A DNA stretch of 64,000 nt. Source: Streptomyces peucetius (GTDB taxonomy: Bacteria > Actinomycetota > Actinomycetes > Streptomycetales > Streptomycetaceae). Below are positions 1 to 8,118 of this stretch, one piece after another (the stretch's first letter is position 1; each line of letters starts with the position of its first letter). Both the position numbers and the translations under genes were made by a program. Below the pieces are notes generated by a model. It saw nothing but the letters and a program-made list of their open reading frames with translations. It was not told the DNA's origin and searched no databases. The stretch spans positions 558,001 to 622,000 of the forward strand of contig NZ_CP107567.1 in NCBI RefSeq assembly GCF_025854275.1, written 5' to 3'.

Positions 1-1
1 C

Positions 2-298
2 TGGCTGCGCGATCTGCTGCCCGCCCGGTACGCCGGTTACTCGACGCTCACCCGCCATCCCGTCCTGCTGGCCCGTCACGCCCAGCTCCAGGTGCAGCAC
101 GAGATGCGGGCGGTACGGGTGGCCCTGCAGACGTCCCGGGCGGAGCTGCCCACGCTGGGCGTCGCCGAGACGGTCATCGAGAACACGATCCGGCTGTACG
201 CCGTCGAGCTGGAGCAGCTCGGCCGCCTCGCCCGCGGTGTCAGGCTCGTCGGCGACGCGCTGCGCACGGACGGCGGCGGCACGCACCGCAGGCGGTAG
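2..298 (+). CDS. C-terminal part of an unrecognised protein
   Basis: The reading frame is open from the first complete codon and stops with TAG at 296-298, so only the last 98 residues are visible and the start lies outside the window. The peptide is Leu/Ala/Arg-rich and largely helical in appearance, with no motif I recognise, no cysteine and an Arg-rich tail. It is convergent with the peptide exporter on the other strand, with only 24 bases between the two stop codons, so it need not belong to the export system. Codon use is typical of the neighbourhood (high G/C at third positions), which supports a real gene. Confidence 0.6.
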   Translation, partial: WLRDLLPARYAGYSTLTRHPVLLARHAQLQVQHEMRAVRVALQTSRAELPTLGVAETVIENTIRLYAVELEQLGRLARGVRLVGDALRTDGGGTHRRR

Positions 299-322
299 CC
301 CCCGGGCGGCCCGGCGGCCCGG

Positions 323-3184
323 TCACGCCAGTTGCCGCCGTACCAGTTCATGGAGCCTGCCTCCGGCGTCGGCGACGAGGTCGGCCGGGCGGCCCTCCTC
401 CACGACACGGCCCTCCTCCATCACGATCACCCGGTCCGCGTCCATGACGGTGGAGAGCCGGTGGGCGATCACGATGCGGGTGGCGTCCAGCCTGCGAGTG
501 CTCTCGATGACAACGCGCTGGGTCTCGTTGTCCAGCGCGCTCGTCGCCTCGTCGAAGAACAGCACGCGCGGCCGGCGCACCAGGGCCTGGGCGATCATCA
601 GCCGCTGCCGCTGGCCGCCCGAGATGGCGCCGCCGGAGGAGATCAGGGTGTGCAGGCCCATCGGCATCCGCTTGATGTCCTCCGCGAGGCCGGCCATCTC
701 GGCGGCTTCCCAGACCTCGTCCTGGGAGAACGTCTCGGCGCCGCAGATGCAGTCCAGGATGGACCCGGTGAGCGGCTGCGCGTTCTGGAGCACCACTCCG
801 CACTGCCGGCGTACCGCGGCGGGGTCCAGGGCGGCCAGGTCCTGGCCGTCGTAGAGGACGGTGCCGGAGGCGGGACGGTCGAAGCCGATGAGCAGCCGCA
901 GCAGGGTGGACTTGCCGCAGCCGCTGGGGCCGACGACGGCCACGAACTCCCCCGGCCGCACCTGCAGCGACACGTCGTCGAGGACGGACGGACCGTCGTC
1001 GGCGTAGCGGAAGGTCAGATTGCGTGCCTCGATGGCGCCTGACAGCGTGCCGGGCTGCGCGCTGGCTCCGCGCACCTCGGGTTCCTCGTCCAGAATCGGG
1101 CGCACCAGCTCGAACATGGGCAGCGCGGCCACGGCGGAGACGAGCACGCCGGTGAGCTGGGTGACGGAGGTCAGCAGCATGGTGACGGCCGTGCTGAAGG
1201 TGAGGAACTCGCCCGCCGACATCGTCCCGCGGGCCGGCCCGGCGAGCAGCATGAACATGATGAGCGAGCAGAGCGGCAGATAGACGGCGTCGAGAACGGT
1301 GGTCAGGTTCTTGATGCGGCCCACCCGCTGCTGCAGTTCGCGGGAGCGGGCGAACCGCCGTGCCCAGGCGGCGTACGCGAAGCTCTCCGCTGCCGCGACC
1401 CTCAGTTTCGGCAGGCCCCGCAGGGTCTGGAACGCCTGGTTGTTGAGCTTGTTGTTCAGCTCCACCAGTCTGCGCTGCCAGCGGACCTGCCACAGGCCCA
1501 TGCCGAGGAACACCGCTCCGATGACGAGCAGCATTCCGATGGCGGCGAGCGCCAGCGGCACGCTGTACCAGAGCAGCAGGACGACGTTCATCGTGCCGAC
1601 GGTGACCGACTGCAGGGCCACCGGGCCGGTGCCGGACAGGACCCGGCGGATGGAGCTGATGCCCATGGCGGCGCTGGCCAGTTCTCCGGTCGACCGCTCC
1701 GCGAAGAACCTGGTGGGCAGCCGCAGGAGCCTGTCCCAGACGGCGGGCTGCAGGGTGCTCTCGATGCGGCCCTCCATCCGCAGGACGGTCAGGTTCTGCA
1801 GCAGCATGAAGGCGGCGGAGACGACGCTCGCGATCATGACGGCGAGCGAGACCTGGACGATCAGGCCTGCCTGCGCGTTGGGTACGTAGACACCGAGTAC
1901 CTTTCCGGTGGCGATGGGCACGAGCGCGCCGAGCACGACGGTGACGAGACCGGAGATCAGCAGGTTCCGCAGGTCCATGCGGGTGCCGCGGAGACTGAAG
2001 CGCACCAGCCGCCGGAGGTTCGAAGGCTGCTCGGGCAGCGGCCGGTAGAACATGACGGCCCGGTCCTCGAACTCGTCCGCGTTCTCCGTGCCGATCCGCG
2101 TCCGTGAGCCGGTGACCGGGTTGACCGCCTCGTAGCGTCCGCGGCGCCAGATCAGTGCGACGGGCGCGCCGGAGGCTGCCCGGTGGCCCACGAGCGGGCC
2201 CGCGTCGCTGCGCCACCAGGGGCCCTGGAGGCGGACCGGACGGGTGCGGACGCGGGAGGCGACGGCGATGCGTTCGACGGGGCCGACGCGGTCCCCGCCA
2301 AAGCCGCTCTTCGGCGGGTCGGTCAGGGTGATCCCGGCGGCGCGGGCGACATGGCGGCACACCGCGAGGAGCGTGTCGTCGCCGTCCGCTCCCCCGTGGC
2401 CGCGCGAGGCCCGGTCCCCTCTGCCGATGGAGGCGAGCAGTGCCTCGTCGGCGCGGGCACCGGCGTCGGCACCGGCCTTGATACCGGCGGCCGTCCGGTC
2501 CTCGTGGGCCCGCTCCAGTTCCTCGATCCAGCCGTCCACGGCGGACAGCAACCGGTACTGCTGGTTCACCATGCGCTGCCACAAGGCGCCCTCGACGAGC
2601 AGGTCGCCCGCCGCCTCCGCACTGTAGGAGGCGCCGTACTGCACGCTGCCCGGCTCGACCTGCATCCACAGGACGTCGTCGTCGGCCAGGGCCTCCTCTG
2701 TGGCGGGGCGGCCCTCCAGCGGCGCCTCGAACAGCACTCCGAGGCCGCGGCCGACGCCCAGGCCGAAGGCGTACTCGAGCTGGGTGGCGGCCGTCCGGCC
2801 GTAAGGATCCTGGTACGCGGGCGGGTACGGCTCCCCGTACTCCGGCACGTACAGCTCCCGCAGCGGGATCCGGCGCAACAGACAGTCCTGCGAGGGCCGG
2901 CCGGTCAGGGTGTGCCGGGAGCCCTCGACCGGGCCGAGGAGGAGCGTGCCGGGTTCGAGACGGCCGAGGAAGTGCCAGTGGCCCTGTTCGACGGCGTCCA
3001 CGGCGAACAGGTCGAGCGCGCCGCCCATGACGAGCCACAGCACCAGCGGCCCTTCCAGCGGAAGACTGCGCAGACCGGTGCAGTCGACGGGCGTTCCCAG
3101 CCCGCCGAGTGCGTGGATCACCGCGTCGGACTGTGCGGGCGCCTGGTGGTGGCCGCCGGTGGGCGGCAGGTGGACGGACGACAC
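323..3184 (-). CDS. NHLP-family peptide export ABC transporter, permease/ATPase subunit
   Basis: 953 residues from a GTG start one base after the stop of the upstream peptidase-ABC gene, so the two are translationally coupled. The C-terminal half is a standard exporter: membrane domain at about 400-690, Walker A GPSGCGKST at 752-760, signature ISGGQ near 854, Walker B ending FFDEATSALD near 878 and the H-loop IAHRLS near 906. The first ~380 residues are unlike an ordinary ABC protein, which is characteristic of the second transporter of NHLM bacteriocin systems. The stretch at about 280-370 (ending EAVNPVTGSRTRI) reads like a C39-peptidase-like fold without the catalytic cysteine; that is inference. 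It should act in the cytoplasmic membrane with the peptidase-ABC and the HlyD-like protein to export the small peptide encoded upstream. Confidence 0.88.
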   Translation of the reverse strand: MSSVHLPPTGGHHQAPAQSDAVIHALGGLGTPVDCTGLRSLPLEGPLVLWLVMGGALDLFAVDAVEQGHWHFLGRLEPGTLLLGPVEGSRHTLTGRPSQDCLLRRIPLRELYVPEYGEPYPPAYQDPYGRTAATQLEYAFGLGVGRGLGVLFEAPLEGRPATEEALADDDVLWMQVEPGSVQYGASYSAEAAGDLLVEGALWQRMVNQQYRLLSAVDGWIEELERAHEDRTAAGIKAGADAGARADEALLASIGRGDRASRGHGGADGDDTLLAVCRHVARAAGITLTDPPKSGFGGDRVGPVERIAVASRVRTRPVRLQGPWWRSDAGPLVGHRAASGAPVALIWRRGRYEAVNPVTGSRTRIGTENADEFEDRAVMFYRPLPEQPSNLRRLVRFSLRGTRMDLRNLLISGLVTVVLGALVPIATGKVLGVYVPNAQAGLIVQVSLAVMIASVVSAAFMLLQNLTVLRMEGRIESTLQPAVWDRLLRLPTRFFAERSTGELASAAMGISSIRRVLSGTGPVALQSVTVGTMNVVLLLWYSVPLALAAIGMLLVIGAVFLGMGLWQVRWQRRLVELNNKLNNQAFQTLRGLPKLRVAAAESFAYAAWARRFARSRELQQRVGRIKNLTTVLDAVYLPLCSLIMFMLLAGPARGTMSAGEFLTFSTAVTMLLTSVTQLTGVLVSAVAALPMFELVRPILDEEPEVRGASAQPGTLSGAIEARNLTFRYADDGPSVLDDVSLQVRPGEFVAVVGPSGCGKSTLLRLLIGFDRPASGTVLYDGQDLAALDPAAVRRQCGVVLQNAQPLTGSILDCICGAETFSQDEVWEAAEMAGLAEDIKRMPMGLHTLISSGGAISGGQRQRLMIAQALVRRPRVLFFDEATSALDNETQRVVIESTRRLDATRIVIAHRLSTVMDADRVIVMEEGRVVEEGRPADLVADAGGRLHELVRRQLA

Positions 3185-3185
3185 G

Positions 3186-5495
3186 TCAGTACTCCTTGAC
3201 CAGCTGGGCGTACGGCCCCTGGGCGGCCACCAGGTCCTCGTGGCGGCCGCGTTCGACGACGGTGCCGTGGTCGAGCACGACGATCTCGTCGCTGTCGCGC
3301 ACGGTGCTCAGCCGGTGGGCGATCACGACGCAGGCGCAGCCGCGCCGGCGCAGATTGTCGATGATGATCCGCTCGGTCTCCGCGTCGAGGGCGCTGGTGA
3401 CCTCGTCGAGGACCAGGATGCTCGGCCGGCGTACCAGCGCGCGGGCGATCTCGAGGCGCTGGCGCTGTCCGCCGGAGAAGTTGCGGCCGTCCTGTTCGAC
3501 GCGGCTGTGGATGCCGTCGGGGCGGCGCATCACCACGTCGTGGACCGCCGCGTCCCGCAGCGCGTTCTCCACGGCCTCGTCCGGGACGGACGGGTCCCAC
3601 AGGGTCACGTTGTCGCGGACGGTGCCCTCGAAGAGGAAGATGTCCTGGTCGACGAAGGAGACGGAGGCGGCGAGCGCGCCGCGGGGAATGTCCGCGAGGA
3701 GACGCCCGTCGATGCGGATGGTCCCCTCCCACGGACTGTAGAGGCCCGCTATCAGCCGGGAGACGGTGGACTTGCCGCTGCCGGAGCCGCCGACGAGGGC
3801 CACCTGCTGTCCCGGGCCGACGGTGAGGGAGAAACCGCTGAGCAGCGGCGCGTCGAGCGGGCTGTAGCCGAAGGTGATGTTCTCGAGCGTCACATGGCCC
3901 TTGAGCCGGCGGCTGCTCGGGTCGGGTTCGTCGCGGGAGTAGAGAGGGTCGACGGGGAAGCTCTCCACGTCCTTGAGTCGCGTCATGTCCGCGGCGAAGT
4001 CCTGGATCCGGCCGGCCACGCCGTTCAGCCGGGTGATGGGCGCGGTGAAGCGGGCCACCAGTGCCTGGAAGGCGACAAGGAGACCGATCGATATATGTCC
4101 TTCGACGGCTCGCAGTCCGCCGATCCAGAGGATGAGAGCGCTGTTGAGGGTGGCGAGGGTGGGCGCCACGATGGCCAGCACGGCGCTGGGCACGCCGAGG
4201 CGCTGCTGGACGTCCAGAGTGGTGGCGTGCTGGCCCGCCCAGCGGCGGAAGAAGCCGTTCTCCGCGCCGGTGGCCTTCATGGTCTCGATCAGCTGGAGGC
4301 CGGTGTACGAGGTGTTGGTGAGGCGGGCGCTGTCGGCGCGCAGCTTCTGGGTGTGGGTGGCGCGGAGCCGGATGACGATGCGCATCGCCACGATGTTCAG
4401 GAGCGCGATGAGCACTCCCAGCACGGTGAGCTGCGGGTCGTAGCTCCACAGCAGCGCGGCGTAGAGGATGACCACGATGCCGTCGACGGCGGCGGCGGCG
4501 AGGTCACGGGCGAGGGTCTCCGCCACGGCGTCGTTGGACTGCAGCCGCTGCACCAGGTCGGCCGGGCTGCGCTGGGCGAAGAACGTGACGGGCAGCCGCA
4601 GCAAATGGCGCAGGAAACGGGCGCTGCTCAGGGTGGAGGAGATGAGCCGGCCGCGCAGCAGGTTCGCCTGTTGCAGCCCCGTGAGCACGGCGGTCAGGGC
4701 CACCATCACGGCCATGGCGGTGAACAGCGTCCCGAGCAGCGAGGTACGGCCGCCGATCAGGAACATGTCGATGTAGGTACGGCTCAGCGCGGGGACCGCC
4801 GCGCCGACCGCGACGAGGAGCAGGCTGGCGAGGAAGGCGGCGAACAGGGTGCCCGCGGTCCCGCGGAGCCTTGCGGGTACGGCCGACATGATGCCCGGCT
4901 TGCGGCCGCCCTTGCGGAAGTTCCGGTCCGGCTCGAGTACCAGGGCGACCCCGGTGAAGCTGGTGTCGAAGTCCTCCTCCGGCACGAACCGGCGGCCCTT
5001 GTCGGGGTCGTTGATGTGCACGCCGCGCCGGCCGAACCGGCGTGCCGTGCCGTCGTAGACCACGTAGTGGTTGAACTCCCAGAACAGGATGGCGGGCGGC
5101 TGCACCTCGGCGAGCGCGGACGCCTCCATCTGCATGCCCTTGGCGGTCAGTCCGTAACTGCGGGCCGCCTTGAGCACGTTGCTGGCGCGCGAGCCGTCCC
5201 GGGAGACGCCGCAGGCGATCCGGAGTTCCTCGAGCGGCACATGGCGCCCGTAGTGGGAGAGGACCATGGCGAGGGCGGCGGCACCGCACTCGACGGCCTC
5301 CATCTGGAGCACGGTGGGGGTGCGGACGGCGCGGGGCTGCCTGGTGCGCCGCTGCTTGCGGCGCGCCGGCGGCGCGGCCCGGCGCGACCCGCCGCGCCGG
5401 CCGCCCTGGGCCGCTGCTTCCGGGCGGTGCCTGCCGCGTCCCGCGGGCGGCAGCTGCCGGCCGGGAGCGGGTGCGTTGTGGTCGGTCTGTGTCAC
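3186..5495 (-). CDS. NHLP-family C39 peptidase / permease / ATPase
   Basis: 769 residues. A much longer upstream open frame exists, but the start is set at the GTG at 5495 because GTGA overlaps the stop of the HlyD-like gene by four bases, and because the Lys/Arg-rich leader followed by a C39 domain is the family layout. The C39 triad is visible: Cys70 in MEAVECGAA, His143 in FNHYVVYD and Asp163 in INDPDKG. Membrane segments lie at about 205-480. Walker A GGSGSGKST is at 569-577, SGGQ at 674-677, and the Walker B aspartate-glutamate at 697-698. Such proteins cut the leader after a Gly-Gly pair and export the released core. The matching substrate, with a GG leader, is encoded at the head of the same operon. 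Confidence 0.92.
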   Translation of the reverse strand: MTQTDHNAPAPGRQLPPAGRGRHRPEAAAQGGRRGGSRRAAPPARRKQRRTRQPRAVRTPTVLQMEAVECGAAALAMVLSHYGRHVPLEELRIACGVSRDGSRASNVLKAARSYGLTAKGMQMEASALAEVQPPAILFWEFNHYVVYDGTARRFGRRGVHINDPDKGRRFVPEEDFDTSFTGVALVLEPDRNFRKGGRKPGIMSAVPARLRGTAGTLFAAFLASLLLVAVGAAVPALSRTYIDMFLIGGRTSLLGTLFTAMAVMVALTAVLTGLQQANLLRGRLISSTLSSARFLRHLLRLPVTFFAQRSPADLVQRLQSNDAVAETLARDLAAAAVDGIVVILYAALLWSYDPQLTVLGVLIALLNIVAMRIVIRLRATHTQKLRADSARLTNTSYTGLQLIETMKATGAENGFFRRWAGQHATTLDVQQRLGVPSAVLAIVAPTLATLNSALILWIGGLRAVEGHISIGLLVAFQALVARFTAPITRLNGVAGRIQDFAADMTRLKDVESFPVDPLYSRDEPDPSSRRLKGHVTLENITFGYSPLDAPLLSGFSLTVGPGQQVALVGGSGSGKSTVSRLIAGLYSPWEGTIRIDGRLLADIPRGALAASVSFVDQDIFLFEGTVRDNVTLWDPSVPDEAVENALRDAAVHDVVMRRPDGIHSRVEQDGRNFSGGQRQRLEIARALVRRPSILVLDEVTSALDAETERIIIDNLRRRGCACVVIAHRLSTVRDSDEIVVLDHGTVVERGRHEDLVAAQGPYAQLVKEY

Positions 5496-6298
5496 GGCAG
5501 CAGCCAATCGATCGGGCGCTGCTCTGCGAGGTGGACGGCACCGCCGGTCAGGGTCATGGATTCGAGCGGGTACGGCGGCCCGTCGGAGGACGACCACCGG
5601 TAGCCGGACCCGGTGCCCTCGGTGCGGTCCAGTGCGACCAGCACGGCGACGGGCTGGCCGGCCTGCGAGAACTGCTCGCCGAGCTGGCTGCTGCCGAGGA
5701 ACGCGGTGATCCGCTGCCGGGTCTGGGCGGTCCTGCCGACGGCCTTGACCCGGCCGCGCAGCACTCCGTACTGCTGTGCCGGAACCGACTGGACGCTGAG
5801 GTCGACCTTCGCGCCGACGGGCACCGACGCGCCGCTCCCTGCGGGGACGTACAGCACCGCCATCAGCGGGTCGTCCGCCTTCTCGATCCGTTCGACCGCC
5901 GCGATGTCGGAGCCGGGCGTGACGACGGACCCGATGGTGGCGACGAGCGCGGTGACCCGGCCGGCGGCGACGGTACGGACGACGGTGTCGCCCTGCGCGG
6001 TACGGACGTTCAGCAGGGGCGCGTCGGCGCGGACCCGGTCGCCCTCCTCTGCGAGGACCTCGGTGACCTGGCCGGCGACGGGGCTCTGGAGTACGTAACT
6101 GCCCTGGGCATGGGTGAGGATGCCGGGCGCGTCCAGCGTGGAGGACACCGTGCCCGTCACGGCCCACGCACTCGCCACGATCATCACGACGACGGTGACG
6201 ATCAGCACGAGCAGGCCCTGGGGCCGGGCGAACCGCACCGGAAGGTCGATCTCTTCCGGCGACTGCAGCTTGGAAAGGGCCTGTTGGCGGAACTGCAC
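5492..6298 (-). CDS. HlyD-like membrane fusion protein of the NHLM export system
   Basis: 268 residues from a GTG start. It has a short cytoplasmic N-terminus ending with basic residues, one membrane segment at about 29-50, then an extracytoplasmic part with the biotinyl-lipoyl-like signature of secretion adaptors (SPVAGQVTEVLAEEGDRV at about 72-89, followed by a second half-motif GRVTALVATIGSVVTPGSDI). The length matches the short adaptor of NHLM systems rather than the ~450-residue HlyD of Gram-negative type I systems. Its stop overlaps the peptidase-ABC start (GTGA). Upstream, a 14-bp hairpin separates it from the peptide gene, so it may be expressed by read-through from the peptide promoter. 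It probably couples the two ABC subunits or guides the exported peptide through the wall. Confidence 0.85.
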   Translation of the reverse strand: MQFRQQALSKLQSPEEIDLPVRFARPQGLLVLIVTVVVMIVASAWAVTGTVSSTLDAPGILTHAQGSYVLQSPVAGQVTEVLAEEGDRVRADAPLLNVRTAQGDTVVRTVAAGRVTALVATIGSVVTPGSDIAAVERIEKADDPLMAVLYVPAGSGASVPVGAKVDLSVQSVPAQQYGVLRGRVKAVGRTAQTRQRITAFLGSSQLGEQFSQAGQPVAVLVALDRTEGTGSGYRWSSSDGPPYPLESMTLTGGAVHLAEQRPIDWLLP

Positions 6299-6370
6299 GA
6301 TGCTCTTGCCTCAACTGCGGGGGATACGGGGAGATTCGTACGTGGCACTGCCGGAAGCAGGGACGCACGA

Positions 6371-6409
6371 CTGTGTGCCCCGGAACCTGGCCGGCTCCGG
6401 GGCACACAG
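6371..6409 (-). terminator. Hairpin between precursor peptide gene and export genes (probable attenuator)
   Basis: Perfect 14-bp inverted repeat, arms 6371-6384 and 6396-6409 (CTGTGTGCCCCGGA and its complement) with an 11-base loop. It starts 43 bases after the precursor stop codon and lies before the HlyD-like start. A partial terminator at this place would give much more peptide mRNA than transporter mRNA, a common arrangement in bacteriocin operons. There is no U-tract, which is usual in Streptomyces. Confidence 0.6.
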
Positions 6410-6451
6410 CTCGGCTGTGCCGGCAGAGCGGTTGCCGGCGAGCCGTGGGAC

Positions 6452-6670
6452 TTAGAGACCCGCGACGATGCCGGCGGCCGGGCCGCTGATGGCGGCGGCG
6501 TTGATGCCGGTGGCGCCGGCGACGAGGCCGGTGGCGGTGGCGACGGTGCCGGAGACCGGGGCGATGATGTCAGCAGCGGCCAGGACGTTGTCCACCGTGT
6601 GGCTGTGGAGGCCGCCCGCGACGTTGTCGAGCTCGGAGTCGGCGATCTCCTGGGTGGGGACGAAGCTCAT
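6452..6670 (-). CDS. Double-glycine leader peptide precursor (putative bacteriocin / RiPP-like)
   Basis: 72 residues, ATG at 6670 preceded by a good ribosome site (AAGGGA), TAA stop. Residues 1-20 form an acidic leader ending ELDNVAGG, the classic double-glycine processing signal for C39 peptidase-ABC exporters; one is encoded two genes downstream. The predicted 52-residue core (21-72) starts LHSHTVDN, then becomes a hydrophobic Ala/Gly/Val/Thr stretch with three GxxxG motifs (G48-G52, G63-G67, G67-G71), as seen in helix-packing bacteriocins. It has no cysteine, and no LanM, YcaO, radical SAM or other tailoring enzyme is visible. Similar Streptomyces peptides are, as I recall, often auto-labelled type A2 lantipeptide from the leader alone; without cysteine no lanthionine can form. 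The gene is shorter than most annotation cut-offs and easy to miss. Confidence 0.85.
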   Translation of the reverse strand: MSFVPTQEIADSELDNVAGGLHSHTVDNVLAAADIIAPVSGTVATATGLVAGATGINAAAISGPAAGIVAGL

Positions 6671-6756
6671 GAGAAGTTCCCTTCGGGTGGATATGCAAAT
6701 TACTGCGCCCGGCCGCTCGAAAGAGCGAAGCCGGTCGCCGAGCGGGCGTGGGGGGA

Positions 6757-6772
6757 TTCCCGGATCCGGGAA
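6757..6772. promoter_or_regulatory. 16-bp perfect palindrome upstream of the peptide gene
   Basis: TTCCCGGATCCGGGAA is a perfect 16-base palindrome about 90-100 bases upstream of the precursor start, at the distance expected for an operator or activator site. The stretch between it and the gene is the most AT-rich of the locus (around 6690-6705) and probably holds the promoter. The binding protein is unknown; no regulator gene is adjacent. Confidence 0.4.
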
Positions 6773-6867
6773 CCGTCTTCGAATCCCGCAGTGCGAAGGA
6801 TCAAAGCATGTAAGGGCGTTGAGCAGCCAATCGCGAGGAGCGGATCTGCACAGAAAGCGGCTACTCA

Positions 6868-7104
6868 TTACTGCCGCGTGGACACCCCTGCATGAATCGG
6901 CTCCATTTTCTTCACCAAATGGTCGAACTCGCGGCCCACCGAGGCTCCCGGCCGGCGGGCGGCGAAGTGGACATTCCCGCCCAGAGGCAGATAGTTGCAG
7001 GTCAGCCCGGGGATGGGGTTGAGGAGGCGATGTGCCGCCTGAGCATTCGGTGTGCAGATTCGCGGCAGACCGCGGGCGCCTGACGCCGCCTCACAAAAAT
7101 GCAC
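6868..7104 (-). CDS. Doubtful small ORF upstream of the peptide gene
   Basis: Open frame of up to 78 residues on the same strand as the export operon. The central part, from about codon 26 onward, has the high third-position G/C of a coding region and reads like protein (PIPGLTCNYLPLGGNV, then REFDHLVKKMEPIHAG). Against it: the ATG at 7104 would have its ribosome site inside the opcA terminator hairpin, and I recognise no family. It may be a small real gene with a later start, or a leftover of one. The rest of 6671-7170 shows only the promoter/palindrome region and the terminator listed separately. Confidence 0.2.
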   Translation of the reverse strand: MHFCEAASGARGLPRICTPNAQAAHRLLNPIPGLTCNYLPLGGNVHFAARRPGASVGREFDHLVKKMEPIHAGVSTRQ

Positions 7105-7136
7105 AAGGGGTGGAGCGACCGCCGCGCTCCACCCTT
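7105..7136 (-). terminator. Terminator after opcA
   Basis: Arms 7108-7117 and 7125-7134 (GGGTGGAGCG and its complement) pair perfectly over 10 bp and continue with an A/T pair run after one bulged base. It lies about 35 bases beyond the opcA stop on the minus strand. Confidence 0.55.
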
Positions 7137-7170
7137 CCCCTGAGTCACCGAGTAATTGCGGTGAGTTTCC

Positions 7171-8118
7171 TCACATGGTGTCCGCGGCCTTTTCCGGCGC
7201 GGGCGCGGTGACAGCGGCGTGCAGTGCCGCGGCGTATGCCTCGTCCGGGTCGAGCCGGCGCAGTTCCTCGGCGATGAGCTCCGCCGTGCTCCGTACTTTC
7301 AGGGCGAGGACCCGGGTCGGCTGCCCGGGAATACTCAGCCGGGCGACGGGCCCTTCCGGCCGGTCGATGTGGATCTCACCGTCCACGGTGCGCAGCCGGA
7401 CGGCGGTGACCACCGGCCCTTCGGTGACGACCTGTTCGACGGGCACCTTCAGCCGGGCGGTGAACCAGCGGGCGAGCAGCTCGGCGCTGGGATTGTCGGC
7501 CTCGCTCTCGACCACGGCGGAGACGACCTCGGCCCGCGCCTGGTCCAGCGCGGCGGCGAGCATGGAGCGCCACGGCGTGAGCCGGGTCCAGGCGAGGTCG
7601 GTGTCGCCCGGCTCGTACCCGGCGGCGCGGGCGTCCAGTTCCTCGATCGGCCGCTCCACCGCGTACGCGTCGGTGATGCGCCGTTGCGCGAGCGCCCCGA
7701 GCGGGTCCTTGGCGGGTACGGGCGGGGCGTCCACCGGCCACCAGACGACGACGGGGGCGTCGGGCAGCAGCAGCGGGAGCACCACCGAGTCGGCGCGCTG
7801 GGTGAGTTCGCCGTGCAGGCGCAGCAGCACGGTCTCGCCGGCTCCGGCGTCGCTGCCGAGGCGCACCTCGGCGTCGAGGCGGGCCTCGTGGCGTTCGCGC
7901 GGCGAGCGGGCGTGGCGCTTGATGACGACGAGGGTGCGGGAGGGGTGTTCACGGGAGGCGTCTCCCGCCGCCTTGATGGCGTCGTAGGCGTTCTCCTCGT
8001 CGGTGACGATGACCAGGGTGAGCACCATGCCGACGGCCGGGGTGCCGATCTCGCGGCGGCCCCGGACGAGCGCCTTGTTGATCTTGCTGGCCGTGGTGTC
8101 GGTGAGGTCGGTCTTCAT
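7171..8118 (-). CDS. opcA: Glucose-6-phosphate dehydrogenase assembly protein OpcA
   Basis: 315 residues, the normal length for actinobacterial OpcA, starting MKTDLTDTTASKINKALV. Recognisable features are the N-terminal TLVIVTDEENAYDAI block, the WWPVDAPP motif near 125, and the C-terminal TRVLALKVRSTAELIAEELRRLD. OpcA is needed for assembly and redox control of glucose-6-phosphate dehydrogenase in actinobacteria. The gene follows zwf with an ATGA overlap, so the two are made together. The usual partners tal, tkt and pgl are not present here, so this is a two-gene version of the operon; a second zwf-opcA set elsewhere on the chromosome is common in Streptomyces. Confidence 0.95.
   Translation of the reverse strand: MKTDLTDTTASKINKALVRGRREIGTPAVGMVLTLVIVTDEENAYDAIKAAGDASREHPSRTLVVIKRHARSPRERHEARLDAEVRLGSDAGAGETVLLRLHGELTQRADSVVLPLLLPDAPVVVWWPVDAPPVPAKDPLGALAQRRITDAYAVERPIEELDARAAGYEPGDTDLAWTRLTPWRSMLAAALDQARAEVVSAVVESEADNPSAELLARWFTARLKVPVEQVVTEGPVVTAVRLRTVDGEIHIDRPEGPVARLSIPGQPTRVLALKVRSTAELIAEELRRLDPDEAYAAALHAAVTAPAPEKAADTM

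Noticed and set aside
2910..5603. Very long plus-strand open frame (about 900 codons) opposite the transporter genes
   Set aside because: It is antisense to three clearly conserved coupled genes and its product is low-complexity Gly/Val/Arg/Glu; such mirror frames are expected in high-GC DNA.
6452..6670. Calling the peptide a lanthipeptide
   Set aside because: The leader resembles those of class II lanthipeptides, but the core has no cysteine and no LanM-type enzyme is present.
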